DNA from: Chloroflexus sp. Y-396-1
GTDB taxonomy: Bacteria > Chloroflexota > Chloroflexia > Chloroflexales > Chloroflexaceae
DNA: 64,000 bases
Reading direction: 5' to 3'
Assembly: GCF_000516515.1 (NCBI RefSeq)
Contig: NZ_KI911784.1
Coordinates: 2,388,881-2,452,880, forward strand
The translations under genes were made by a program, and so were the position numbers. Below, piece after piece: positions 27,356-36,014 of the stretch (positions are counted from its first letter, which is position 1; the number at the start of each line of letters is the position of its first letter). The notes beneath the pieces were generated by a model. The model worked only from the letters and a program-made list of their open reading frames with translations, was not told where the DNA came from and made no database searches.

Positions 27356-27613
27356 CTAATTTGCCATATGCCAGACAAAGAGGAAGACCAGCAGGGAAAT
27401 TTGGAGGGCATAAGCGACATCAGAACGAGCCATTCGCCAGAACTCTTCCTGGCCCAACCACCACCAGATGCGGTTGAGACCAGAGCGGACCCGCACAGTA
27501 TTATCCCAACGTTGCAGATGTGAGACTCGCGCTAGACGAACCAGCCGACGTAGACCATTGATGAGCGTAAACATCCACGCCCCCGCAACCAGTAGTTGCA
27601 GCAGCATTTCCAT
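27356..27613 (-). CDS. Small membrane protein, unknown
   Basis: The ATG at 27613 (MEMLLQLLVAG) has AAAGGAG upstream and gives 85 residues. One hydrophobic helix lies at each end (about 3-22 and 64-83), with a basic, Trp-rich stretch (GLNRIWWWLGQEEFWRMAR) between. I do not recognise the family. The unrelated 27095-27355 stretch between it and the previous gene has no gene. Confidence 0.5.
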   Translation of the reverse strand: MEMLLQLLVAGAWMFTLINGLRRLVRLARVSHLQRWDNTVRVRSGLNRIWWWLGQEEFWRMARSDVAYALQISLLVFLFVWHMAN

Positions 27614-27826
27614 GCGGCGCACTCCTTTAATGTGGTAATGTGTTTGCAACAATCGCGCCGACCCTGGCGCATGGTGACGGCTTGATCACTCTTTGTACAT
27701 AGTATGCACTAGTTTTGATCGAACACGCAAGGGGTTTTCAGGGAGAATTTCCCTCTCAACAGGGGAAAATGGATGAATCCGGCAACGATGTCTCAATGTG
27801 GTCGGTAGACAACATTCCTATTCCCG

Positions 27827-27863
27827 CACCGGTAGGGTACATTGAACTCTTACCCTACCGGTG
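27827..27863 (-). terminator. Strong hairpin downstream of the binding-protein gene
   Basis: CACCGGTAGGGTA and TACCCTACCGGTG (27827-27839 and 27851-27863) form a perfect 13-bp stem with an 11-base loop, 56 bases beyond the stop of the minus-strand transporter operon. It has no U-run on either side. It may stabilise or end that transcript. The rest of 27614-27918 holds only one end-like copy of the dispersed repeat (AAGGGGTTTTCAGGGAGAAT, 27729). Confidence 0.5.
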
Positions 27864-27918
27864 TGTTGAAAGACATACCTGCTCTGCGCCCGCAGTGCTG
27901 ACAGTTTCAGGTTTGCCG

Positions 27919-28950
27919 CTACTGACATTCAATACCGAGCGTGCGGTAATAGTCATCAACCGCAGTGGTATCCAGGACAGTAGCCGGATCAATAGCAGTC
28001 TTCAGCACACCGAGCGACTGCAAGAGTTGCGCTTCTTTGGCCCAAACTTCACGATCACTGGCTCCAACGCAGCGCTGACCAATCCCATAGCGCATTAACT
28101 TGATCGTCTCAACGGCTTCAAACTCTAAATGATCACGATCAAAGTCAGGGCTGCGGGCCAGAATAATCTCGATGGCTGCCGCCGGATCGCTCAACGCATC
28201 TTGCCAGCCGCGCAATGTCGCCTGGACGAAGGCGCGCACCGTGTTTGGATTCTGGCGTGCAAACGCAGCAGTCGTAAACAGCACGTCGCCCATCAGTTCA
28301 ACGCCGTAATCACGCGCTACAATAAGTTCAATATCGGCACCAGCAGCGCGAGCGGTGTATGGCTGATCAGTCGCGTAGACTGGCCAGACATCGGCACGCC
28401 GTTCGAGGAACGGTGCCAGGCTGTAATCACCCGGAATTTCAATCACGCTGGTTGGATCAACGCCGGTGGCCGCCAGGAGTGCCCGATACTCAGTCTCGAC
28501 ATTATCGCCGTAGAACATCCCAACGCGCCGCCCGACGAAATCTTTTGGTGAGCGAATGCCGCTATCACGGTGCACCATAAATGCGACCGGACTGGCCTGA
28601 AACCAGGTTGCCAGCGCCACAACCTCAATCCCTTGCTCACGACTGATCAAGATGGTATCGGCGCCGGTGCTCCCGAAGGTATCGGCGCCTGTGGCAACTA
28701 GTGGTAACGGAACGGCATCAGGCCCGCCGGGGAGAATCGTCACCTCTAAGCCGGCATCGCGGTAATACCCGCGAGCATCGGCGACCAGGTAACCGGCAAA
28801 CTGAAACTGTGGAAGCCATTGTAGCCGCATCGTGACTTTCGTCACTTCTGGAGCGTTGTTGGTGCTGTTGTTTACCGATGTGTTCGTACAACCGGTTACG
28901 ATAATAAGGATCACAAACAGCAATAATGTTTGTCTGAAACGGGGTGACAT
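27919..28950 (-). CDS. NMT1/THI5-like substrate-binding lipoprotein (RibY or ThiY type)
   Basis: This 343-residue lipoprotein has a signal peptide ending in the lipobox VTGC (Cys20), followed by a Ser/Asn-rich tether. The mature part begins VTMRLQWLPQFQFAGYLVA and has GLEVTILPGGPD, GADTILISREQGIEVVALA and a KDFVGRRVGM..D..E.E segment, the features of NMT1/THI5-like periplasmic binding proteins. In this family ThiY binds the thiamin precursor HMP, and RibY, described for Chloroflexi, binds riboflavin. The adjoining permease without an ATPase and the FMN-riboswitch-like leader favour RibY, but ligand choice is inference. Confidence 0.8.
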   Translation of the reverse strand: MSPRFRQTLLLFVILIIVTGCTNTSVNNSTNNAPEVTKVTMRLQWLPQFQFAGYLVADARGYYRDAGLEVTILPGGPDAVPLPLVATGADTFGSTGADTILISREQGIEVVALATWFQASPVAFMVHRDSGIRSPKDFVGRRVGMFYGDNVETEYRALLAATGVDPTSVIEIPGDYSLAPFLERRADVWPVYATDQPYTARAAGADIELIVARDYGVELMGDVLFTTAAFARQNPNTVRAFVQATLRGWQDALSDPAAAIEIILARSPDFDRDHLEFEAVETIKLMRYGIGQRCVGASDREVWAKEAQLLQSLGVLKTAIDPATVLDTTAVDDYYRTLGIECQ

Positions 28951-28986
28951 CGCACGCCTCCATCGTCAATCTGTTTCACGCCGCAA

Positions 28987-29757
28987 CTACCGTTCGCGTT
29001 CCCAGTACACAATGAGGTGCTCAAGCCAGAGAAACAGACTGTGAAGGATAAGCGCCAGGCCAGCAGCAGCAGCGACCGCAGCAAACGCACGATCGGTTGC
29101 CAGGCGATACGTAGACGTAGTGATCAGATAGCCCAATCCCTGCCCCGCTCCAGCGAGTTCACTGACCAGCGCCCCAATAACGGCCAGTGCACCGGCCACG
29201 CGCAGACCGCTGAAAATGAAGGGGAGTGCTGCCGGTAGCCGAAGCATGCGCAAAATCTGCCATTTTGATGCACCATAGGCTTCCATCATGGCCAGTTGTT
29301 CAGGGGCCGGACGGCGTAAACCGCTGATGGTAGCGATAAGGAGTGGAAAGCTGGCAAAGAGTGCGGCCATCGCAGCGCGGGCTGCGATCCCAGGCCCTAG
29401 CCAGACCGTAAGCAGTGGCGCCAGAGCAACTGAGGGGAGGCTCTGCCCCACCAAGATCCACGGGTATAGCACATCTTCGATTGGTCGAACAAAGAGAAAC
29501 ACGATAGCCAGGCTAAGTGCAACGCATATCCCAATAGCCAGTCCGAACAGGGCCGCCCCAGCCGTAGCGCCCGTGTGGTATAGCAATCGCACTTCAGGCT
29601 GGAGTGCGGCTGCAATCACTCGCGAGGGTGGTGGTAACAGGTACGCCGGAATACCGGCAGCAGGCAGACCCCATTCGAGTAAGAGTAACAGAACAATGCC
29701 GAGCACCAGTGATAGTCCTAGGCGACGGAACAAGTTGTGCGACGTGATAGCCTTCAT
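28987..29757 (-). CDS. ABC transporter permease (RibX or ThiX type)
   Basis: This 256-residue inner-membrane permease of the BPD_transp_1 family has about six transmembrane helices. The cytoplasmic coupling loop EAYGASKWQILRMLRLPAAL carries the EAA motif that contacts an ATPase. It is the first gene of a two-gene unit; the lipoprotein gene follows after 36 bases. No ATPase gene is adjacent, unlike the usual ThiXYZ or TauABC layout, so an ATPase must be supplied from elsewhere, as has been proposed for RibXY systems. The ATG at 29757 has a weak AGGG upstream. Confidence 0.85.
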   Translation of the reverse strand: MKAITSHNLFRRLGLSLVLGIVLLLLLEWGLPAAGIPAYLLPPPSRVIAAALQPEVRLLYHTGATAGAALFGLAIGICVALSLAIVFLFVRPIEDVLYPWILVGQSLPSVALAPLLTVWLGPGIAARAAMAALFASFPLLIATISGLRRPAPEQLAMMEAYGASKWQILRMLRLPAALPFIFSGLRVAGALAVIGALVSELAGAGQGLGYLITTSTYRLATDRAFAAVAAAAGLALILHSLFLWLEHLIVYWERER

Positions 29758-29827
29758 AGTGCCCTATATTATCATAAATAGGAAATTAGAAATGAGTGGG
29801 AGGGACGGGTTCCAAACTCGCTCTGAT

Positions 29828-29976
29828 AACTTCTCCCATTCCGACGAACGTCTGTGACCAAGCCCTGTTATCTCGCCGATCATGCCCGTTACCGTACCGG
29901 TTGGGTCAGGTGCCAAACCCACGCTCAACGGGGTGCTCTTGCGAGGTGTGCCGGTTTCACCTATCCTCCCCCAAGT
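29828..29976 (-). promoter_or_regulatory. Possible divergent FMN riboswitch
   Basis: Reading the minus strand, the conserved blocks of the FMN (RFN) aptamer appear in the right order: GGGGGAGG, GGTGAAACCGGC, AGCACCCCGTTGAGC, GATCGGCGAGAT, GGTCACAG and CGGAATGGGAGAAG. The last block is nearly the textbook 3' end. The 5' half is divergent (the usual GGGCAGGGTGAAATTCCC is not intact). The ends ACTT/AAGT could close the outer stem. Downstream, CTCCCA (29782-29777) could pair with TGGGAG of the 3' block as an expression switch. It lies 71 bases before the permease gene. Confidence 0.45.
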
Positions 29977-30110
29977 CGCGGGATGGAATCCCTCGTTCCC
30001 GGTCAAAGAAAACCGCGTCAATTAGGGATCGTCTTGAATTCCTAGATGACGTTCATCACTCGTGGCTCTCCATTCGTGCGCTGAGCGGCAGCCGTCATCA
30101 TACCAAATGA

Positions 30111-30310
30111 TGACTCTACTGCAAAAAGGTGATCTTTCAACCACAGAGACCACGGAGATCGCAGAGATTAAAGATAACTTTCATTGAACATAGGGTTGTG
30201 AACATTTTTCTTCCATGCGCCCAATGGCCAAATAATGATCCTTGTATTCATAAACCTTACACGCTCTGTGTACTCTGTGTACTCCGTGGTAAGTTTTTGC
30301 AGTGCACTCA
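30111..30310 (+). mobile_element. MITE-like element, copy 2
   Basis: This is the second 200-bp copy, inverted relative to 26470-26669. The direct repeat AATGA flanks it (30106-30110 and 30310-30314, sharing one base with the terminus). The element is followed by GATGAAAACTCTGAAAATCC, nearly the same sequence that follows copy 1. Apart from this and the riboswitch-like element, 29758-30557 contains no gene; a further repeat-end sequence (GCCGGTTTTCAGCG) lies at 30422. Confidence 0.8.
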
Positions 30311-30557
30311 ATGATGAAAACTCTGAAAATCCCTCACCTCTCTCATACGAGAGAGAAGTTGAGGCTGATTTGGACTCTCCCCCTCCCTCTCGCTTCTCTC
30401 TTATCGCATTATTGCTAGATTGCCGGTTTTCAGCGATACTTGTGCTTCAGAAACGATGGCCCAGCCAGACGACAGATGGGATCAGCGTTTTGAGAGATAC
30501 GCTCGCTATTGGGAAAAACGTTGTAAAACTCAGGCAATAGTATGGTGAGGTTCAACA

Positions 30558-32531
30558 ATGCAAGACTGGGAGCGAATCCAACGTGAGGCGAGTCGGTCAT
30601 TCGATCGACTACTACCAAGAGTTTCGCAGGCATTTTTTGCAGCCGGCGGTGCGGCTGCCGATTGGGGTGTGTTCGAGCAAAGATTGCGGTACGAATGGCT
30701 AAGGTTGTTTGAGTTGTTGCTCAGTCTTTACGGTACGCAGTACGACTTCTTTTATCACCTCGAACAATTGTTACTGATGATGGCTCAAAGCTGGTATGAA
30801 CGACCGTCCTGGCTCAAACAGCGTGACTCACTGCGCGAGACCGACGCCGAATGGTTTCAATCAGAGCGCATGATGGGCGGTGTGCTCTACGTTGATCGTT
30901 TCTGTGGTACTCTCAGTCGCTTGCGTGAGTTTATTCCGTATTTCAAAGAGCTGGGATTAACCTATATCCATCTGATGCCGCTGTTTGCAGCACCGGAAGG
31001 GAATAACGATGGTGGCTATGCCGTTAGTAGCTATCGCCACGTGAATCCCCGACTCGGTACCACTGCTGAGCTTGCTAAACTGGCCTATGATCTCGATAGA
31101 GCAGGGATCAGCCTGGTGCTTGATTTCGTCTTTAACCACACCTCTGACGAACACGAATGGGCGCGACGCGCACAGGCGGGTGATCCCGATTATCAGGAGT
31201 TCTACTTCCTCTTCCCGGATCGCACGATGCCGGATGCTTACGAACGGACTCTGCGCGAAATCTTTCCAACGGTACGACGCGGGAGCTTTACCTGGCGGGC
31301 TGATATGCAGCGTTGGGTCTGGACGACCTTCAATAGCTTTCAGTGGGACCTGAACTATACCAATCCGGCTGTCTTTCGGGCAATGGCCGCCGAGATGCTG
31401 TTCCTGGCTAATCTTGGTGTAACGGTGTTACGTCTTGATGCAGTTCCGTTCATCTGGAAACGAATGGGTACCAACTGTGAAAATCAACTCGAAGCACACC
31501 GGATCATTCAGGCTTTCAATGCCATTGCGCGAGTTGCAGCGCCATCGCTGCTCTTCAAATCTGAGGCGATAGTCCATCCTGATGATGTTTTGAGTTACGT
31601 TAGCCCTGACGAATGTCAACTCTCGTACAACCCGCTCTTGATGGCCTTACTCTGGGAGACACTGGCAACTCGCGAAGTGAAATTGCTAGCGCATTCGCTG
31701 AGCCATCGCTTTCGCTTGCCCCCAGGGTGCGCGTGGATCAACTACCTGCGTTCACACGACGATATTGGCTGGACATTTGATGACAACGATGCACGTGCGG
31801 TAGGGATCGATCCGGTAGGTCATCGCCAGTTTTTGAATGCGTTCTACACCGGACGTTTTCCGGGATCGTTCGCACGTGGCTTGCCATTCCAAGAAAACCC
31901 TGAGACCGGTGATGCACGGGTGTCAGGAACGCTCGCTTCACTGGCCGGTCTTGAACAGGCGCTGAGCAGTGATGATCCACAAGCAATAGAGATCGCAATT
32001 CGCCGTATTATTTTGTTGCACAGCGTCATTCTGAGTATCGGTGGGATTCCGTTGATCTACCTGGGTGATGAAGTAGGCACTCTCAACGACTATAGCTACG
32101 TCAACGACCCGGCAAAAGCCATTGATAGTCGTTGGGTACATCGTCCGTTGCGCAACCAGTCAGCGATGAATCAACGTCACGATTCGACTACCGTGCCCGG
32201 TCGCATTTTCAGCGCCTTAACCTACCTTATCCGCTTACGAACTAGTTTACCGGCCTTACGTGATGGCGCGATGGAGATAGTACGCAGTGATAACCGTCAT
32301 GTCCTCGCCTACGTGCGGCAGACAGGTTCACAGCGTGTATTGGTTTTGGTCAATTTTTCGGAATATCCACAGACGATTGCCGGTAATCTGTTGCGGATGT
32401 ATGGTCCCGGCCCTGAGCTATTCGACTTGGTTCACGAGCAGGTGGTAGCGACATCAACCGACCTTACTCTGCAACCTTATCAGTTTGTCTGGCTAACACC
32501 AGCGTGGCCCAAGGCCCACCGTTCTCGATAG
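30558..32531 (+). CDS. Amylosucrase (GH13)
   Basis: Amylosucrase builds alpha-1,4-glucan from sucrose, releasing fructose. The 657-residue protein follows the Neisseria polysaccharea enzyme along its length: [47 protein letters not shown] with nucleophile Asp294, [13 protein letters not shown] with acid/base Glu336, and [12 protein letters not shown] with Asp401. The [19 protein letters not shown] region and a C-terminal beta domain complete it. There is no signal peptide, so it is cytoplasmic. GGTGAGG precedes the ATG. It stands alone; related sucrose enzymes cannot be fully excluded. Confidence 0.9.
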   Translation: MQDWERIQREASRSFDRLLPRVSQAFFAAGGAAADWGVFEQRLRYEWLRLFELLLSLYGTQYDFFYHLEQLLLMMAQSWYERPSWLKQRDSLRETDAEWFQSERMMGGVLYVDRFCGTLSRLREFIPYFKELGLTYIHLMPLFAAPEGNNDGGYAVSSYRHVNPRLGTTAELAKLAYDLDRAGISLVLDFVFNHTSDEHEWARRAQAGDPDYQEFYFLFPDRTMPDAYERTLREIFPTVRRGSFTWRADMQRWVWTTFNSFQWDLNYTNPAVFRAMAAEMLFLANLGVTVLRLDAVPFIWKRMGTNCENQLEAHRIIQAFNAIARVAAPSLLFKSEAIVHPDDVLSYVSPDECQLSYNPLLMALLWETLATREVKLLAHSLSHRFRLPPGCAWINYLRSHDDIGWTFDDNDARAVGIDPVGHRQFLNAFYTGRFPGSFARGLPFQENPETGDARVSGTLASLAGLEQALSSDDPQAIEIAIRRIILLHSVILSIGGIPLIYLGDEVGTLNDYSYVNDPAKAIDSRWVHRPLRNQSAMNQRHDSTTVPGRIFSALTYLIRLRTSLPALRDGAMEIVRSDNRHVLAYVRQTGSQRVLVLVNFSEYPQTIAGNLLRMYGPGPELFDLVHEQVVATSTDLTLQPYQFVWLTPAWPKAHRSR

Positions 32532-32616
32532 CGTATTTGGGAAGCAGCGACACATCATTCGGGTAGGACGTGCAACCTGATGCAGTGCCGTCGATAGCGG
32601 CATAACTTCCTAACAG

Positions 32617-32637
32617 GGGCGGGTTCGCAACCCGCCC
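32617..32637. terminator. Convergent-gene hairpin
   Basis: GGGCGGGTT and AACCCGCCC (32617-32625 and 32629-32637) form a perfect 9-bp stem with a 3-base loop between the convergent amylosucrase and csoR/cstR genes. There is no U-run. The GGGCGGGTTCGCAACCCGCC phrase may also be a small dispersed palindrome. Confidence 0.4.
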
Positions 32638-32712
32638 TCAGCGTGTGCTTAGGAGACGTGCGATGGATTCATATCAGGACGCGGTCCTCTATCCCGCGCA
32701 CCTAGGGTGGAT

Positions 32713-32991
32713 CTAACAGACGTCCTTAAACAACTCGATCAACTCACTGATCGTCTCTGCACGGCAGTTGTCCGGATCGCTCAAACAGTTTTGGGCGTAG
32801 CATTCTAGCACAACACTATTGGCGCTGGCTAGAGCCTGCCGGATTGCCGCAATCTGGTGCACGATGTCGCGGCAATCGCGGCCTTCGGTGACCATGCGCT
32901 GGATGCCGCGCACCTGACCTTCGATCCGCCGTAGGCGGCGCAATACTTCCTCACGCCGTTCCGGCGCCAGCGGACGAATTCCGGCATTCAT
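32713..32991 (-). CDS. CsoR/CstR family transcriptional regulator
   Basis: This 92-residue all-helical repressor has the family core LRRLRRIEGQVRGIQRMVTEGRDC and ends in the typical SELIELFKD helix. The CsoR copper ligands are Cys-His-Cys; here the aligned positions read Cys40, Tyr65 and Cys69. Loss of the His with both Cys kept resembles CstR, which senses persulfides. The ATG at 32991 has GGTGGAG upstream; a GTG at 33036 overlapping the trxA stop would add 15 residues. It is the second gene of the trxA operon, whose promoter carries a matching operator. Confidence 0.85.
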   Translation of the reverse strand: MNAGIRPLAPERREEVLRRLRRIEGQVRGIQRMVTEGRDCRDIVHQIAAIRQALASANSVVLECYAQNCLSDPDNCRAETISELIELFKDVC

Positions 32992-33032
32992 AGCTGCTCC
33001 ACCGTCTGAATCCGTTCCTTGTAACTGTTCAC

Positions 33033-33365
33033 TCACGCCATTGCCAGAACTTTGTCAAACAGTTCGCGGTACATTGCTTCTGGCCGAGCACCAATGATTC
33101 GACTTACTTCGCGGCCGTTCTTGAAGATCACGAGGGTTGGGATACCTTGGATACCGAGTTGCGAAGCATATTGTACGTTGTCATCGGTGTTCACCTTGGC
33201 AATGGTGAGCCGCCCCTCATATTCGTTGGCCAGCTTGTCAAGAATTGGTGCAATCACGCGGCACGGGCCGCACCACGGCGCCCAGAAATCAACGACAACC
33301 GGTGTCGGCGACTGCAAGACCTTTTCGGCAAAATCAGAATCATTGACAACAATTGGCTTAGCCAT
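33033..33365 (-). CDS. trxA: Thioredoxin
   Basis: This is a 110-residue classical thioredoxin, a cytoplasmic disulfide reductase. The active site is WCGPC (Cys32, Cys35) in VVVDFWAPWCGPCRVIAPIL; cis-Pro is in GIPTLVIFKNG. GAGGAGG precedes the ATG. The gene is first in an operon with the CsoR/CstR-type regulator, so expression is probably tied to metal or sulfur stress, not housekeeping alone. No thioredoxin reductase gene is adjacent. Confidence 0.95.
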   Translation of the reverse strand: MAKPIVVNDSDFAEKVLQSPTPVVVDFWAPWCGPCRVIAPILDKLANEYEGRLTIAKVNTDDNVQYASQLGIQGIPTLVIFKNGREVSRIIGARPEAMYRELFDKVLAMA

Positions 33366-33406
33366 TGAATGTGTCCTCCTCTACAGTACGACAGGGATAT
33401 ATCATA

Positions 33407-33451
33407 TACCCCCTAGGGGTACACTATACTCTGAAGCGTAGCGAGTGTCAA
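33407..33451 (-). promoter_or_regulatory. trxA promoter with CsoR/CstR-type operator
   Basis: On the minus strand TTGACA (33451-33446), a 17-base spacer and TATAGT (33428-33423) form a near-consensus promoter. Immediately downstream, at the expected start site, lies the palindrome TACCCC-CTA-GGGGTA (33407-33421), which has the G/C-run form of CsoR/CstR operators. Repressor binding there would block initiation of trxA and the regulator itself. Confidence 0.75.
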
Positions 33452-33874
33452 GAGGTTCGTTCATCGTGAGGGGTTTTTGCGCGTGATCAGAATCTCGTAG
33501 TTTTGATCAGGCGCTCAGTAGGGGTGTCGGCTGAAGTGGCGAGCAACAAAGCGCCTCATCAACACCTAGGTTATTGATGAGGCGTGATAATGGTATCGCC
33601 AGCATGGTGCGGGGAACGGTGGCGGGCAACGCATACCTCCATTCAGCGCGATGGAAACTCTCCCACAAGGGGCGAGAAAGGGGGAACGTGGGGTGGCTAG
33701 AGCGCAAGCATGTAGGCTTTTCCCTCACACAATGGTTGTGCGGGCATGGTACGTTCCCAATAAGAAATCTGGGTTTCTGATCAGGCTCTGACAACCCAAA
33801 ACTTACAGGCATTTAGAGCGTGTCTGTTTTATGCCAAAAACTGTGAATTCACGCTACCAGTTGCAGTGTTCATA
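33452..33874. other. Intergenic region with hairpin and repeat end
   Basis: No gene is supported. GAGGGGTTTTTGCGCGTGAT at 33468 looks like an end of the dispersed element. A perfect 11-bp hairpin, CGCCTCATCAA/TTGATGAGGCG (33552-33562 and 33574-33584, loop of 11), follows. The stretch near 33657 (CTCCCACAAGGGGCG) recurs in similar form at 53184 (CTCCCACAAGGGGAG). Confidence 0.4.
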
Positions 33875-34360
33875 CTATATGCCTGTTTGAATCGCGTACA
33901 CTTCTGGGCTTGTATCCCTATTCGTCACACCGACATCAAAATATCGCTGAGGGAAGATATCGTGGAGACGCTTCCGCCAGCTATCGGCTATCACATTAGC
34001 GAGAAAATTGCAGACCTCAAGTGGAATGGTAGCCAAATCTGGATCGTTGAGGAAAAGGTCCGTAACATGCAAGTGGTTCACGACATACTCAATATCACGG
34101 GGAGACCATCGCGCTTCCTGAGCTTGCTGTACAAAGGTTTCCCAATCGTTTGGGATTTGGTTAGCACGCAGGACCATCTCATCGCGTAAGACAAATGTTG
34201 GGTATAGAATCGCGAGATAACAAAGCATGTGGTCGACCCGCGCCAGGTAGGTGGTATAGCTCGCGATATTACACGCTTCAGGCGATACGTTGGAGCACCA
34301 CCGCTGATACGCTGGTGTTAGAGCAAGATACTGATCCACAGTAACATTTGGGGCATGCAT
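33875..34360 (-). CDS. Hypothetical protein
   Basis: This 161-residue protein has its ATG at 34360 with GAGGAG six bases upstream; an ATG six bases before it is also possible. It is helical, Cys-containing (RWCSNVSPEACN, HMLCYLAIL) and without signal peptide or transmembrane helix. A PRDIEYVVNHLHVTDLFLND stretch is the most ordered part. I do not recognise the family. It borders a decayed region and may itself be a remnant of accessory DNA, but its own frame and start signal are intact. Confidence 0.45.
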   Translation of the reverse strand: MHAPNVTVDQYLALTPAYQRWCSNVSPEACNIASYTTYLARVDHMLCYLAILYPTFVLRDEMVLRANQIPNDWETFVQQAQEARWSPRDIEYVVNHLHVTDLFLNDPDLATIPLEVCNFLANVIADSWRKRLHDIFPQRYFDVGVTNRDTSPEVYAIQTGI

Positions 34361-35052
34361 CGTCATCTCCTCATTCCGCGTTCTTTGTCTCTTGCGGAAG
34401 CTCATCAGCATCCCGAATTCACGTTAATATATACCAACCATCGTATTCAGCAAAGCCGGTTCTACTGTCACCTGTTCGTGCCCAATCAGCGCAAGCAACG
34501 GATCGCCGAAGTAATTTACTGAATACAACACTGGGAAGGTACCACTCAAGATCTGCTCAACCACTGGTGAATATTGGAGCATCATCAGACACCCGTAGCA
34601 CGTTGGGAAAACCGCTATGGCCATCGTAATGGTATTGATGAGTTTATCGCATTCTGTTCAGTACAGTCACTGTCTGGATTGAAAAAGACATCTCTCGATA
34701 CGAACAGCGTCCACATGATAACATCCGGTATTGGTTGCAAGAGATGCAACGCGAAGGTAAACGATGTTGGTCAGAGATTCAGAATGCGACGACGGCGAGC
34801 AAAGTTACAGGCATTTTGGATAGCCTCATCAATCGCATCATCTGTACACAACGTATTGGTAGGTGCGTTAAGGGGATAGGGTATTCCACGAGTCAATAAT
34901 CTAACACTTGTATACGGATTGACCAGTGACCGGACAATTCCACTCACACAAATGTTGGGTTACGCTGTACTGTGCGCGAAGAATCAAATCATATCGTCTT
35001 CTATAACCGTCTACTCCATATCCTTATCCTTGCACAAGCAACCAGACTCTCA
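34361..35052. other. Intergenic region with gene-like remnants
   Basis: No intact gene is supported. On the minus strand a 58-codon frame (34947-34771) reads like a real protein fragment (GIPYPLNAPTNTLCTDDAID, then EAIQNACNFARRRRIL) but has no ribosome-binding site and ends abruptly. Another minus frame at 34624-34424 (PVLYSVNYFGDPLLALIGHE) also looks protein-like. Both may be pieces of a lost gene. Neither family is recognised. Confidence 0.3.
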
Positions 35053-35345
35053 GGTAGCAACCGTTGTTTGTAAGCTGTTCAACATTGTCTAGCCGACGAA
35101 GAGCTATTTTGGGCAGAAAGATGCTCAACAGACCGTGGTGGTACGCCAGATGGTACGTGATCTCAACATACCGGTTGAGATTGTGATTGTGCCAACGGTT
35201 CGCGAAGCCGATGGTCTAGCGATGGGCGGCCGTAACGTCTATTTGATGGCGGAACAGCGTGCTGCGGCACCGGTGTTGTACCGGGCCTTGCGAACGGCTG
35301 CCGAATGTTATGAAGCTGGTGAACGCAATGCAGATACGTTGAGGC
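35053..35345 (+). pseudogene. panC: panC pseudogene (pantothenate synthetase fragment)
   Basis: Read in the frame of 35054, this stretch gives VATVVCKLFNIV, a TAG stop at 35090-35092, then [20 protein letters not shown] and [20 protein letters not shown], followed by a GRNVYL segment with the [13 protein letters not shown] helix. This is the central part of pantothenate synthetase, which joins pantoate and beta-alanine. The stop replaces the Gln or Arg usual before Pro. The N-terminal half with the HxGH ATP site is absent, and similarity ends after about ADTLRRA (35345). A functional copy should exist elsewhere. Confidence 0.82.
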
Positions 35346-36014
35346 GGGCGTCCACCAAAGCACATCGATGGGGTGGGACTGGCAGTGCAGTCAACGGACG
35401 ACCCCGGATGCCGTCGCCTGGCAGGATCTGGTGGTGGCGGTGGTCACGCGGTGGACGGTGGCCATCGGCACGCGGATCGCAGATGCCGAACCGCAAGGAG
35501 GTTCGCCCAGTCGCATGCGGCAGGCGCCGCCGACGAACGGCGCGCCCGCTGCGCTGGCGTGCGAACGGCACGGCGCAGCGGGTCATCAGCCTGCTCTAGC
35601 GGGGGGATACAACAACTCCGCTGGTTGCTGGCGCATAGGCGGTGGTGGGTTCGGGTGTGGTTGCGCCCGGAACCCTTGTCGAACATTGGTGACAGAATCA
35701 TCATGTATCTATACCCCGTCCCAATGCCTGAAATCGCTCTAAACCTCTCCTTTTCAACCTTCTTGCAAGGGGATGCACCAGCCGACTCCTTCCGGCCACG
35801 CACTCCGATGGTGGCGTAGCGTACCAAACTCAACCACAAACTAGAAACGTCGCTCGCTATCCATACCCATTGTCGTCTGTGTCAACCCGCACACACCGAT
35901 AGGAACCTTGTGTATGCTATGTTATACTGAAAGCGCAATCAGCGTAACACCTTCATGTTTAACCATCGGCGATAGCAGCACGAAGATCGCATTTTGTAAC
36001 GGAAGGAGGCAACC
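35346..36014. other. GC-rich non-coding stretch
   Basis: From 35346 to about 35680 the sequence is clearly more GC-rich than its surroundings and every frame gives low-complexity Arg/Gly/Ala peptides, so no gene is called. It may be another decayed gene. From 35700 the composition returns to normal. The last bases contain AAGGAGG, the ribosome-binding site for the gene at 36015. Confidence 0.35.

Noticed and set aside
29764-30110. Open frames on both strands before the transporter permease
   Set aside because: All frames lack ribosome-binding sites and the stretch fits an RNA leader better; TPP and cobalamin riboswitches were also considered but their core motifs are absent.
35368-35819. Overlapping frames in the GC-rich block
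   Set aside because: Low-complexity Arg/Gly/Ala peptides in several frames at once, as expected from GC bias.
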